A DNA stretch of 64,000 nucleotides from Paenibacillus_E sp042676385 (GTDB taxonomy: Bacteria; Bacillota; Bacilli; Paenibacillales; NBRC-103111), in NCBI RefSeq assembly GCF_042676385.1, contig NZ_JBHTHA010000035.1, positions 1 to 64,000 on the forward strand, written 5' to 3'. Made by a program: the position numbers and the translations under genes. This document shows positions 42,642-51,368 of this stretch, piece after piece (position 1 is the first letter of the stretch; each line of letters opens with the position of its first letter). The notes beneath the pieces are model-generated. The model was given only the letters and a program-made list of their open reading frames with translations. It was not told where the DNA came from and did no database searches.

Positions 42642-43301
42642 TTATTTGGCAAAGATGTGGTGACCAATTTGGATCGTCTGTGGTCGTGACCAGATCCATG
42701 CGCTTGTCGCTGTGTCCGGGTTAAAGTAGTACAGGGCGCCCTTGGTAGGGTCCCAGCCTTTGACGGCATCTTGAGCAGCCAGATACGCAGTTCTGTCGGG
42801 TGTTAGCCAATACTGGCCATCACTCACGGCTGTAAAAGCGCCAGGCTGAAATGCAATACCTTCTATGCTATTCGGAAATTTTCCCGATTTCAGTCTGTTC
42901 ATAACGACTGCGCCTACGGCTACTTGACCCTCGTAGGATTCACCGCGAGCTTCGCTATAGATAATTTTTGCTAAGACATCCAGATCGTGCTGATTAGCCG
43001 AAAAAGTATGCAAAGCATTCCACGTATCCGTTCCTGTCACGCCATCTGGGGTTAACCCATAATTGCTTTGAAAGTTTCGGACTGCTTCCGTTGTGGATGC
43101 ACCATAGATTCCATCCAATTGTTGTGTATAGTAACCAAGCATCTTTAATCGGAATTGCAGGTCCCATACATCTCCGGTTTGGCTTCCTCGTTTCAGAATC
43201 GCTGTTGCCGCGTAGGTGGTCTGAGTATAACTGCCTAATGCAGAAGTAACACCGATTGCCGCGAACAGCATGACGAGGATGAACTTTTGAAATGACTTCA
43301 T
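42642..43301 (-). CDS. sleB: spore cortex-lytic enzyme SleB
   Basis: Three consecutive ATGs (43307, 43304, 43301) follow AAGGGGAG. The third has the proper spacing, giving 219 residues. The protein has a signal peptide (about 1-32), a peptidoglycan-binding domain (LKRGSQTGDVWDLQFRLKMLGYYTQQLDG) and a SleB-type hydrolase domain with the catalytic Glu in IIYSEARGESYEGQVAVGAVVMNRL. It degrades cortex peptidoglycan during spore germination. No ypeB gene lies beside it, which is unusual, since sleB and ypeB are normally an operon. Confidence 0.93.
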   Translation of the reverse strand: MKSFQKFILVMLFAAIGVTSALGSYTQTTYAATAILKRGSQTGDVWDLQFRLKMLGYYTQQLDGIYGASTTEAVRNFQSNYGLTPDGVTGTDTWNALHTFSANQHDLDVLAKIIYSEARGESYEGQVAVGAVVMNRLKSGKFPNSIEGIAFQPGAFTAVSDGQYWLTPDRTAYLAAQDAVKGWDPTKGALYYFNPDTATSAWIWSRPQTIQIGHHIFAK

Positions 43302-43327
43302 CATCATCTCCCCTTTCGCTTTTACCC

Positions 43328-43356
43328 ATTATAGGGGCGAAAAGGGAAGGGCTCAA
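43328..43356 (-). promoter_or_regulatory. candidate sigma-A-like promoter of sleB
   Basis: On the minus strand TTGAGC (43351-43356) and TATAAT (43328-43333) are 17 nt apart, 27 nt upstream of the start. Sporulation genes like sleB are usually read by a forespore sigma factor; I did not find a clear sigma-G box. The rest of 43357-43720 holds no supportable gene. Confidence 0.5.
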
Positions 43357-43722
43357 CCCACAGTTATTGGCAATGTGTCAAAAAGTTCGAGTTTATAGGC
43401 ACCTCAAAGGCAGGCCCCTTCTGCATAAATGCACGGTTGCAGCTCATTGTTTATAGTAGCTTCGCTCAGCATCCAAAACAGTTTTTTTCTCGTAATTCCC
43501 CCTCGCCACGGTAACGATGAAAAACACCTCTTCAGCTGTGCACTTGCCGTTTTTATTATCGTACGCTTTGCAACATTCATGCTGGCTAGCTCCTTATTCC
43601 GAGTACATTCCCCGTCACATGTTTCGCAGCTCTAGCTAGCTCCATAAAGCCAAGGGTATCCGATATCCCTAACGCTTTAAATTCTATATATTGTTTAAAC
43701 TTTGTGTTTAAACTTTAACTAA

Positions 43723-43768
43723 TAAAAAAAGCGTCTGAGACTGCCCTTACAGGCAAGCCCAGACGCTT
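43723..43768 (-). terminator. terminator of aconitase
   Basis: On the minus strand AAAAGCGTCTGGGC and GTCTCAGACGCTTTTTTT pair around an inner GCCTGTAAGGGC loop. It lies just after the aconitase stop. Confidence 0.9.
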
Positions 43769-43776
43769 TTAATTGA

Positions 43777-46491
43777 TTACTTTTTCTCAGCCATGATTTG
43801 ACGAAGAACAGTTTGCAGGATACCGCCATTACGGTAGTAGTCTACATCCACCATGCTGTCCAGACGCACTAGTGCGTTGAACTCGAATGTGGAACCATCT
43901 TCGCGAGTCGCTGTTACTTTTACAGTGGAACCTGGTTGAACATCGTTGCTCAGGCCGGTAATGTCGAATGTTTCACGGCCTGTGATGCCGAGGGACTTCC
44001 AGCTTTCGCCGTTCACGAATTGGAGAGGCAGAACACCCATACCAACCAAGTTGCTGCGGTGAATACGCTCGAAGCTTTCTGCAATAACGGCTTTCACGCC
44101 GAGCAAGAATGTACCTTTTGCCGCCCAGTCACGGGAGCTTCCTGTACCGTACTCTTTACCTGCGATAACAACAAGGTTCGTGCCGTTCTCTTGATACTTC
44201 ATGGAAGCATCGTAGATGGACTCGACTTCGCCGGTTGGCAGGTAAGTCGTTACGCCGCCTTCAGTTCCTGGTGCCACTTGGTTACGAATACGGATGTTCG
44301 CGAACGTTCCGCGCATCATCACTTCGTGGTTACCACGACGGGAGCCGTAGGAGTTGAAGTCTTCTTTTTTCACGCCATGCTCGATCAGGTATTTACCTCC
44401 AGGGCTGTCAACTTTGATGTTACCAGCAGGGGAGATGTGGTCCGTTGTCACGGAATCGCCCATGAGCGCCAAAGTTTTCGCGCCGCGGATATCGGCGATA
44501 TCTTCAAGCACTGTACCTAAGTCTGTGAAGAAAGGAGGCTCTTGGATGTATGTGGAGTTCGTATCGAACTCGTACAGGTCGCCTTCTGGAACTGCAATTT
44601 GGTTGAAACGCTCGTTGGCGCGGAATACGTTTTTGTATTTCTCGCGGAACATGTCTGCATTCAGAGCTGTGCTCAATGCTTCTTGGATCTCTTGGTTTGT
44701 AGGCCAGATATCTTTCAGGTAAACAGGCTTATCGTTTTGGTCGTACCCGATAGGGTCTTTTGCCAAGTCGATGTTTACTGTTCCTGCAAGCGCATAGGCC
44801 ACTACAAGCGGAGGAGAAGCCAGGTAGTTTGCTTTTACTTGAGCGTGAACGCGGCCTTCGAAGTTACGGTTACCGGAAAGTACAGCGGCTACCGTCATAT
44901 CGTTGTCTGCGATCGCTTTGCTCACTTCGTCCGGAAGCGGACCGGAGTTACCGATACAAGTTGCGCAGCCGTAACCTGCAACGTGGAAGCCAAGCGCTTC
45001 AAGGGACTCAAGCAGACCTGCTTTTACAAGGTACTCGGTAACAACCAGGGAACCTGGAGTTAGGGAGCTTTTCACGTATGCCGGTTTTTTCAGGCCGAGG
45101 GCAACGGCTTTCTTCGCCACAAGTCCTGCGCCGAGCATTACGCTTGGGTTGGATGTATTCGTACAAGATGTGATAGCCGCGATTACGACTGCACCTGTAC
45201 CCATTTTCACAGTTTCGTTCGGATATTTAACATCCACAACTTCTGCGATTTTCTCTTCAGTCAGGCCGTATCCGCCTTTGTCGATCGGTGTACGGATGAT
45301 GGAGTTGAAGGACTCCTTCATGTTCGTCAGCTCAATGCGGTCTTGAGGACGTTTTGGACCTGCCAAGCTTGGTACGACTGTGCTCAGATCAAGCTCGATC
45401 ACGTCAGTGAACACTGGATCCGGAGTTGCGTCTGTACGGAACATGCCTTGTGCTTTGTAGTAAGCTTCTACAAGCGCAATTTGCTCTTCTTCGCGGCCAG
45501 TGCCTCTCAGGTAGTTCAAAGTCTCGGAGTCAACCGGGAAGAAACCGATCGTTGCGCCGTACTCAGGAGCCATGTTGGCAACTGTTGCACGGTCAGCCAA
45601 GGAGATGTTGCTCAGGCCAGGGCCGTAGAATTCAACGAATTTACCGACTACGCCTTTTTTACGAAGCATTTGTGTAACTGTAAGCGCCAAGTCAGTTGCA
45701 GTTGCGCCTTCAGCCAAGCTGCCTGTTAATTTGAAACCGATAACTTCAGGAGCTACGAAATAAAGCGGTTGGCCAAGCATACCGGCTTCAGCTTCGATAC
45801 CGCCGACGCCCCAACCGACAACGCCAAGACCGTTGATCATCGTTGTATGGGAGTCAGTACCTACGAGGGAATCCGGGTAAACGACAGTTTCACCGTCAAC
45901 GGTTCTTGTTGCGGCTACGGAAGCCAAATACTCCAAGTTAACTTGGTGAACGATACCTGTTGATGGAGGTACGGCACGGAAGTTATCGAAAGCGGTTTGC
46001 GCCCAACGCAGGAAGCGGTAGCGCTCTTCGTTTCTTTCGAACTCGAGGTTGATGTTCGTATTAAGAGCGTCAGGTGATCCGAATGCGTCAACCATGACGG
46101 AGTGGTCGATAACCAGGTCTACAGGGACAAGAGGGTTGATCCGTTTAGGATCTCCGCCTTCACGAGCCATTGTCGCGCGCATTGCCGCAAGGTCAACGAC
46201 GACAGGTACGCCTGTGAAGTCTTGAAGAACGATACGAGCAGGGATGAAAGGAATTTCTTTGTTTTCATCGCGGCCGTTCGCCCAGCCTGCAATTTGTTTC
46301 ACGTGCTCGCTTGTGATCGCTCTGCCGTCGAATTGACGAACAGCTGCTTCAAGCAACACTTTAATGGAGAAAGGCAAATTAGTAATGGTTCCGTTACCTT
46401 GGCTTTCAAAGTCCGGAAGAGAGTAATACTGGAATGTCTTGCTTCCGACGCTTAACTGCTTGCGCACGGAAAAAGAGTCCTTGTTGGACAT
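43777..46491 (-). CDS. acnA: aconitate hydratase A
   Basis: ATG 46491 follows GAAGGAGG; a longer frame to 46518 adds nine residues before that site. The 904-residue protein is a full-length IRP/AcnA-type aconitase. The 4Fe-4S ligands lie in AAITSCTNTSNP and YGCATCIGNSG, with catalytic segments VGTDSHTTMINGLGVVGWGVGG and TEYLVKAG. The C-terminal swivel domain (GKEYGTGSSRDWAAKGTFLLGVKAVIAESFERIHRSNL) is intact. It interconverts citrate and isocitrate, and Firmicute members can bind RNA when apo. Confidence 0.97.
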   Translation of the reverse strand: MSNKDSFSVRKQLSVGSKTFQYYSLPDFESQGNGTITNLPFSIKVLLEAAVRQFDGRAITSEHVKQIAGWANGRDENKEIPFIPARIVLQDFTGVPVVVDLAAMRATMAREGGDPKRINPLVPVDLVIDHSVMVDAFGSPDALNTNINLEFERNEERYRFLRWAQTAFDNFRAVPPSTGIVHQVNLEYLASVAATRTVDGETVVYPDSLVGTDSHTTMINGLGVVGWGVGGIEAEAGMLGQPLYFVAPEVIGFKLTGSLAEGATATDLALTVTQMLRKKGVVGKFVEFYGPGLSNISLADRATVANMAPEYGATIGFFPVDSETLNYLRGTGREEEQIALVEAYYKAQGMFRTDATPDPVFTDVIELDLSTVVPSLAGPKRPQDRIELTNMKESFNSIIRTPIDKGGYGLTEEKIAEVVDVKYPNETVKMGTGAVVIAAITSCTNTSNPSVMLGAGLVAKKAVALGLKKPAYVKSSLTPGSLVVTEYLVKAGLLESLEALGFHVAGYGCATCIGNSGPLPDEVSKAIADNDMTVAAVLSGNRNFEGRVHAQVKANYLASPPLVVAYALAGTVNIDLAKDPIGYDQNDKPVYLKDIWPTNQEIQEALSTALNADMFREKYKNVFRANERFNQIAVPEGDLYEFDTNSTYIQEPPFFTDLGTVLEDIADIRGAKTLALMGDSVTTDHISPAGNIKVDSPGGKYLIEHGVKKEDFNSYGSRRGNHEVMMRGTFANIRIRNQVAPGTEGGVTTYLPTGEVESIYDASMKYQENGTNLVVIAGKEYGTGSSRDWAAKGTFLLGVKAVIAESFERIHRSNLVGMGVLPLQFVNGESWKSLGITGRETFDITGLSNDVQPGSTVKVTATREDGSTFEFNALVRLDSMVDVDYYRNGGILQTVLRQIMAEKK

Positions 46492-46524
46492 GGTGATTTC
46501 CTCCTTCAATATCTTCATTCATTG

Positions 46525-46541
46525 GTTTCATATAGTGAAAC
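46525..46541 (-). promoter_or_regulatory. palindromic operator in the aconitase leader
   Basis: GTTTCA-TATAG-TGAAAC has the same arms and spacing as the site before the IclR-family gene (40679-40695). On the minus strand an additional TGAAA half-site lies 10 bp away, giving TGAAA-N5-TTTCA-N5-TGAAA on one face of the helix. It lies about 26 nt downstream of the -10 box. Confidence 0.6.
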
Positions 46542-46566
46542 TCAATTTCATAATCCCTCTATTCCA

Positions 46567-46595
46567 AGTATACCGTCTCCCCCTGCTTCCGTAAA
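46567..46595 (-). promoter_or_regulatory. sigma-A promoter of aconitase
   Basis: On the minus strand TTTACG (46590-46595) and TATACT (46567-46572) are 17 nt apart, about 75 nt upstream of the start codon. The region 46600-46865 beyond it holds the leader of the divergent amidase gene and no other feature that I can support. Confidence 0.65.
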
Positions 46596-46865
46596 GATTT
46601 ATTTCAATCATTTTTGCCTCTTGTAAGTCATATATTGAAACAAATTAGGGCCTGAAAAGGCCTGTCCTACCGGCAAAACAGGTGGAGCTTTTTCAAAGCC
46701 GGAGGAGTCCTTCACGGAAATTAAATCAACAAGCTCTCATCTAAGTAATATGAACTTATTTTTCTTAGAATAAAAGTTCTTATCACCTCGTACATGCAAA
46801 CGAAGCCAGCTTTCTTGAGAATAGCTTAGCCTTTGCTCGGAAAATGCTCTTAGGAGGTCATCCCA

Positions 46866-47885
46866 ATGCCCTGGAAAACGGCGCTTTATAATTACGTTCA
46901 TGCCAAAAATCAGGCGGAGCTTGAAGGCTCTGCTGCACCCATGGAAGCTTACGCCTCAGACAGCGTTTTTTTACGGAAACAGGATGTCAGGCTTCGGAGG
47001 CAGTTGGATAGTTATCGTGACCGCGATGCGAAGCTGTTGCGCAGTGAGACGAAGTTGCGCCTTAATGGCGTCAAGGAAACTGCACAAGGCATCGTTGCTG
47101 ATATCCAGCTTCGCCGTGCGATGCAATATCGAATCGGATCGACTCTGCACGTCGAGGAGCGCATCGAGCCGGAACGAGTGCTAATCGAAGCGGCAGCAGG
47201 CAGATGGCATGTGAACCGCGCGGATGCTTACAGCTCGGAAAAGTCGTTACCCGACAAACAGCATGGCGTTTTTTTGCCTTTTGACTCCGCAGCATATGGT
47301 GAACCGCACAGAGCCCCGTCTCTCCCCTACATCAACCATAGTATACTCAACAGCGGAGCCCCGGAATCCTTACCCAGAAAAATAATCTATAATCGAGCAA
47401 AAGCTGTCGAATATGCAGAAAAGTGGTGGAATGCCTACAATCCCAGGTACATTGAATTTGAAGTTGATTGCACGAGCTATGTGTCGCAGTGCCTCTTTGC
47501 AGGAGGGGCTCCGATGGACTATACTGGGAAAAGGGGTTTGGGCTGGTGGTATGCCGGCAAGCAGGGCTCTCAGGAACTGTGGAGCTACAGCTGGGCAGTT
47601 GCCAATAGTCTGCAAACCTATGTTTCACATAGCCGCAAAGGGCTTCGCGGCCATGCCGTGAACGATCCCCGCGAGCTGCAGCCTGGAGACATGATTAGTT
47701 ACGATTGGGACGGCGACGGCCGATACCAGCATAATGTCATCGTTACGGCGAAAGATGCGAACGGAATGCCCCTGGTGAACGCGCATACTTACAATAGCCG
47801 TAACCGTTACTGGGCATATAAGGATTCGCCAGCTTATACCGAGCGAACGAAATACATATTCGTCCGGGTTGCCGATGAGATGTGA
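46866..47885 (+). CDS. amidase-domain protein
   Basis: The 339-residue protein has no signal peptide. The N-terminal half (about 1-150) is charged and unassigned. The C-terminal half matches a putative amidase domain: YNRAKAVEYAEKWWNAYNPRYIEFEVDCTSYVSQCLFAGGAPMDYT with a probable catalytic Cys, then LQPGDMISYDWDGDGRYQHNVIVT with a His, and VNAHTYNS. This is the Amidase_6 pattern of NlpC/CHAP-like hydrolases. AGGAGGT precedes the ATG. It is 41 nt upstream of ddl, hinting at a wall-related role. Confidence 0.8.
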   Translation: MPWKTALYNYVHAKNQAELEGSAAPMEAYASDSVFLRKQDVRLRRQLDSYRDRDAKLLRSETKLRLNGVKETAQGIVADIQLRRAMQYRIGSTLHVEERIEPERVLIEAAAGRWHVNRADAYSSEKSLPDKQHGVFLPFDSAAYGEPHRAPSLPYINHSILNSGAPESLPRKIIYNRAKAVEYAEKWWNAYNPRYIEFEVDCTSYVSQCLFAGGAPMDYTGKRGLGWWYAGKQGSQELWSYSWAVANSLQTYVSHSRKGLRGHAVNDPRELQPGDMISYDWDGDGRYQHNVIVTAKDANGMPLVNAHTYNSRNRYWAYKDSPAYTERTKYIFVRVADEM

Positions 47886-47926
47886 TAGGCGCAGGATGAA
47901 ATAGAAACACTAGACGGAGGTAAGTA

Positions 47927-49078
47927 ATGAGCCGCAAAATACGAGTAGGACTAATCTACGGAGGGAAATCCGGAGAGCATGACGTGTCCTTACAAACCGC
48001 ATTGGCAGTAATGAAAGCTGTAGACTTCAATAAATATGAGATTGTCCCGTTTTATATAACAAAAAAAGGGGAATGGAAAAGCGGTGCCCCGCTGCTGGGA
48101 CCGGCGGAATCCAAGGAAGCTCTGACCTTCGGTAACGCGGCTGCTTCCGAGCAGCTGGCGTCCAGCGCGATTGCCCCGATCTTAGGGTCGATTGGGTCCC
48201 ATGGAGAAGTGAGCATCTCGGCAACGACATCTGGTGCTGCAGCTGCAGCGGAAGCAGGTCTTGATGTTGTTTTCCCGTTGCTGCATGGAACTTTCGGCGA
48301 AGACGGGACGATTCAGGGCTTGCTCGAAATGGCGAATATTCCTTACGTTGGCGCGGGTGTTCTAGCATCCGCTGTTGGCATGGATAAGGTCATGATGAAA
48401 AAGATTTTCGCGCAAGAGGGGCTCCCGCAGTGCGTCTTCCGCCATTTTACCCGCATTGAATGGGAAAAAAATCGTGCTTATCATTTGTTGGAGCTCGAAA
48501 CGGCGATCGGGTACCCTTGTTTCGTGAAACCGGCCAATCTTGGCTCAAGCGTTGGGATTTCCAAAGCGAGAAATCAGGAAGAATTAATTGCCGCAGTCAA
48601 TTTTGCCTTCCAATACGACCGTAAGGTCATTATTGAAGAAAACATCGACGCCAGAGAGATCGAAGTCGCCGTGCTGGGCAATGATGAGCCGCAAGCGTCT
48701 GTGGCAGGCGAAATTGTGTCTTCGAATGAATTTTACGATTATAAGGCCAAATATTTGGATGGCAAATCGGCGATGATTATTCCGGCTGAAATTGCTGCCG
48801 AAACGGCAGATCAAATCAGACAGCTGGCGATTCAGGCCTTTCAAGCGATAGATGGCAGCGGCTTATCCCGGGTAGACTTTTTCCTTGGTAAAACCGATCA
48901 GAAGATATACATTAATGAAATCAACACGATGCCGGGCTTCACGCCGTTCAGCATGTATCCGCTGCTCTGGAAAGAATCCGGCAAGGCTTACGCGGAGCTG
49001 CTTGACGATTTGATCCGTCTGGCGATTGATCGGCATACGTCGAAGCAGAGCATCCAATATACTTTTGATGTGGAGTAG
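47927..49078 (+). CDS. ddl: D-alanine--D-alanine ligase
   Basis: The 383-residue protein has the ATP-grasp fold of Ddl: YGGKSGEHDVSL, LLHGTFGEDGTIQGLLE, KPANLGSSVGISK, and NEINTMPGFT. The omega-loop FYDYKAKYLDG carries the Tyr residues of D-Ala-D-Ala-specific ligases rather than the D-lactate or D-serine types. It makes the D-Ala-D-Ala end of peptidoglycan precursors. CGGAGG precedes the ATG. Confidence 0.96.
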   Translation: MSRKIRVGLIYGGKSGEHDVSLQTALAVMKAVDFNKYEIVPFYITKKGEWKSGAPLLGPAESKEALTFGNAAASEQLASSAIAPILGSIGSHGEVSISATTSGAAAAAEAGLDVVFPLLHGTFGEDGTIQGLLEMANIPYVGAGVLASAVGMDKVMMKKIFAQEGLPQCVFRHFTRIEWEKNRAYHLLELETAIGYPCFVKPANLGSSVGISKARNQEELIAAVNFAFQYDRKVIIEENIDAREIEVAVLGNDEPQASVAGEIVSSNEFYDYKAKYLDGKSAMIIPAEIAAETADQIRQLAIQAFQAIDGSGLSRVDFFLGKTDQKIYINEINTMPGFTPFSMYPLLWKESGKAYAELLDDLIRLAIDRHTSKQSIQYTFDVE

Positions 49079-49085
49079 ATGAGGC

Positions 49086-49403
49086 ATGGGATTTCAAACT
49101 GAATTTAATTCCGTCTGCAAATTAAAATCCGAACAAGAACTTTACGAGCTGCTGGAATATGGCCGCGGTAAAATGGTAAAAAGCGGCTTCCGTGTCTTCC
49201 CGACCGGTCAGAAGGTGATCGCGTACACCCCGCATAATCAGGCGATCGCGATCGTTAAAATCGTGGCGTCGATCGCCGAGATTAACTTTCAAGGCGAAGA
49301 AGTGACGCAGGTGGAGATGGAGCTGGTGCGCCGGCTGACTGAAGAAGAAGCGCGCATTCAGACGGCGCTGGCCGATGAAATGTTTTTCGGTGATCACGGG
49401 TAG
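49086..49403 (+). CDS. small conserved hypothetical protein after ddl
   Basis: This 105-residue soluble protein starts 7 nt after ddl and is probably co-transcribed with it. It is predicted alpha/beta (SEQELYELLEYGRGKMVKSGFRVFPTGQKVIAYTPHNQAIAIVKIVASI) with an acidic C-terminal helix. I do not recognise its family. GGAG at 49072 serves as the ribosome-binding site. It ends before a strong terminator. Confidence 0.8.
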   Translation: MGFQTEFNSVCKLKSEQELYELLEYGRGKMVKSGFRVFPTGQKVIAYTPHNQAIAIVKIVASIAEINFQGEEVTQVEMELVRRLTEEEARIQTALADEMFFGDHG

Positions 49404-49443
49404 GTCCACACCGCAAGTCATGGAACAATCAGATCCAGGTAAA

Positions 49444-49492
49444 TAAGACCGTTTGCAGCCTGTAAAAGGGCTCTAACGGTCTTTTCTTTTTT
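49444..49492 (+). terminator. terminator of the ddl transcript
   Basis: AAGACCGTT and AACGGTCTT pair around a GCAGCC/GGGCTC loop, followed by TTCTTTTTT. Confidence 0.85.
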
Positions 49493-49509
49493 AATTGGAG
49501 ATTCTAACG

Positions 49510-49529
49510 GTACTATATGAAATTAGTAC
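49510..49529. promoter_or_regulatory. palindrome upstream of the 104-residue membrane protein
   Basis: GTACTA-TATGAAAT-TAGTAC is a perfect 6-bp inverted repeat 65 bp before the next start codon. It could be a transcription-factor site. The TAGTAC half resembles FapR half-sites, but the spacing does not match. Confidence 0.35.
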
Positions 49530-49593
49530 TTACCTGAGACGGCGAAGAGGGCTACAATGACCCTACGAGGAAGCCGGTCAAGGAGTGAGCATC

Positions 49594-49908
49594 GTGGAAC
49601 AACAAGTAAGAAAACAACATAAATTAACGGCTTATTGGCTGTTTAATCTGATATTGGGAGTGCCTACTCCTTTTGTATTTGTCTTCATCATCATCGGTTA
49701 TTACGGCTTGTTGTCGCCATCACAGCCGCATGAACAATACGTAGCGCTCACTATATTCGCTGTTTATCTGGCGGTTTGGCTTGGCGGCAATTATGCCTGC
49801 TTGCGCGAAGAAAGCTGGAACACGAGAATCGGTATGCTCGCATTGAGTCCTTTGTTGATTGCCGCTTCAGGTTTTATCAGTTTTAAGCTACTGCTTCCCT
49901 TATTTTAA
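49594..49908 (+). CDS. small membrane protein of unknown function
   Basis: GTG 49594 is 8 nt after AAGGAG; GTG 49585 overlaps that site. The 104-residue protein has three or four predicted membrane segments (about 15-38, 46-68, 78-100). I recognise no motif. It is monocistronic by position, and uvsE follows after 89 nt. Confidence 0.65.
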   Translation: MEQQVRKQHKLTAYWLFNLILGVPTPFVFVFIIIGYYGLLSPSQPHEQYVALTIFAVYLAVWLGGNYACLREESWNTRIGMLALSPLLIAASGFISFKLLLPLF

Positions 49909-49997
49909 AATGAGAGTAATCGCCCCGTGCATGTGATACTTCCCAAGAGGGTACGCTATATAGGTATTTTTTGTATCCATGACCGGAGGTGTGCCCC

Positions 49998-50987
49998 ATG
50001 ATCATTCGCCTAGGGTATGTGGCTATGTCCACAGAAGTCAAGAACGCATCCCCTTCCAAAACAATGACAGCGACCAACTTCAGCAAATTAGTCGACAGAG
50101 AGGCAGCAATCCGTAAGCTGGAGCGCATTGCCGCTGAAAATTTGCATAATACGCTCAGGCTGCTTCGACATAATCGCGCCCATGACATTATGGTGTACCG
50201 CTTTTCTTCGAAGCTGATTCCGCTTATCGGGCATGAATTATTGAAAGACTGGGATCCAATCCCGACGCTAGCCGCCGAATTTCAAGAGGTAGGCACTTAC
50301 GCCAAGCAAAATGGCATGCGCGTCAGCTTTCATCCTGATCATTTTACGGTGCTGAGTACCCCTAAAAAGGACGTGCTTCAGAAGTCTATCGAAGACTTGG
50401 AACGGCATTCCGCGATGCTGAATGCAATGGGGCTTGGCATGGAAGCGATGTGCAACATTCATGTTGGCGGCACGTATGGCGATAAAGATAAGGCGGCAAA
50501 ACGCTTTGTACATAATTTTATGGAGCTCAGGCCCGAAATTCAGCAGCGGATTACGCTGGAAAACGACGACAAAACGTTCACCGCACTGGAAACGTTAGAA
50601 CTGGCGGAGCGGGTGAGCGCTCCTATGGTACTGGATATTCACCATCATATGGTGAACAACAGCGGAGAGGACGCTGCCGAATTATGGCCGAGAATTATGG
50701 GAACTTGGAAGCGGACAGAGGGGAACATATTGAATGAATCGGCTGCATCGCTTCCCCCGAAAATTCACGTATCAAGCCCGAAAAGCGAAAAAGATCCGCG
50801 GAGCCACGCCGACTATGTCGAGGTGGGCCATCTTTTTGCATTCCTGAAGCAGATCGCGCCGATCACGCCAAGGCTTGATATCATGATCGAAGCGAAGATG
50901 AAAGACGATGCCTTATTTCGCTTAATGGACGATCTTAAGCAGCAAAGCGGCGTTTCTGTACTCAATCAGGCTTCCGTCGAGCTGTGA
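49998..50987 (+). CDS. uvsE: UV damage endonuclease
   Basis: ATG 49998 follows GGAGGTG. The 329-residue TIM-barrel protein matches UvsE/UVDE: IRLGYVAMS at the N-terminus, NLHNTLRLLRHNRAHDIMVYRFSSKLIPL, VSFHPDHFTVL with metal-ligand His, CNIHVGGTYGDK, ITLENDD, and MVLDIHHH. It nicks DNA 5' of UV photoproducts, an alternative to UvrABC that is common in spore-formers. Confidence 0.95.
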   Translation: MIIRLGYVAMSTEVKNASPSKTMTATNFSKLVDREAAIRKLERIAAENLHNTLRLLRHNRAHDIMVYRFSSKLIPLIGHELLKDWDPIPTLAAEFQEVGTYAKQNGMRVSFHPDHFTVLSTPKKDVLQKSIEDLERHSAMLNAMGLGMEAMCNIHVGGTYGDKDKAAKRFVHNFMELRPEIQQRITLENDDKTFTALETLELAERVSAPMVLDIHHHMVNNSGEDAAELWPRIMGTWKRTEGNILNESAASLPPKIHVSSPKSEKDPRSHADYVEVGHLFAFLKQIAPITPRLDIMIEAKMKDDALFRLMDDLKQQSGVSVLNQASVEL

Positions 50988-51029
50988 GCTTCAGGGTGGG
51001 CAGTGTACTGGATTTTGTGCATGCCTGTT

Positions 51030-51225
51030 AACAGGAAAATCTACTGTTAATTGCCCCCTATTTCGGTAAAATTGACTATTTACATGGAAAACCTGCTGCT
51101 AATGCATCAGTTTTGAGCGATTTTAAGGCAATGTGCCGAATTTAGAAGGAGAAATTCCAGCTAAGTTAATTACACGTCGAAATCACCTATCAATTACATG
51201 GAGCTTTTCCCGTTAATCATTCGCT
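51030..51225. repeat. degenerate intergenic repeat units
   Basis: Four units of the form ATTACATGGAAAATCYxGCTAAT recur at about 51030, 51077, 51138 and 51193, at spacings of 47-61 bp. They fill most of the 380-bp gap between uvsE and fabI. No gene or clear promoter is visible; the fabI promoter should lie in 51230-51340. Confidence 0.45.
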
Positions 51226-51368
51226 AGGGCAAGGGGCTGCTAGGGATTGAACCCCTGTTTCTACTTTGAATTACTAGATTTTGTCCTTGAAATGTTTGGC
51301 AAAATGGGGTACTTTGGAGAGTGGAAAGACCGAAGTACAAACCATTGTTGAGAGGGGTTTCTTGTACG

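Noticed and set aside
43429..43635. 68-residue plus-strand frame between sleB and aconitase
   Set aside because: No ribosome-binding site, no family and no conserved features; likely chance.
43690..43715. Two GTTTAAAC palindromes after aconitase
   Set aside because: They lie downstream of the aconitase terminator with no promoter beside them; 8-bp AT-rich palindromes are expected by chance.
51030..51225. Possible CRISPR array
   Set aside because: Repeat units are short, diverged and unevenly spaced, and no cas gene is nearby.
51225..51265. A tRNA-like T-arm (GGTTCAATCC on the minus strand)
   Set aside because: The stem does not close with the required 5 pairs, and no acceptor, D or anticodon arm can be drawn around it.
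51230..51368. FapR operator upstream of fabI
   Set aside because: No copy of the 17-bp TTAGTACC-type palindrome is visible.
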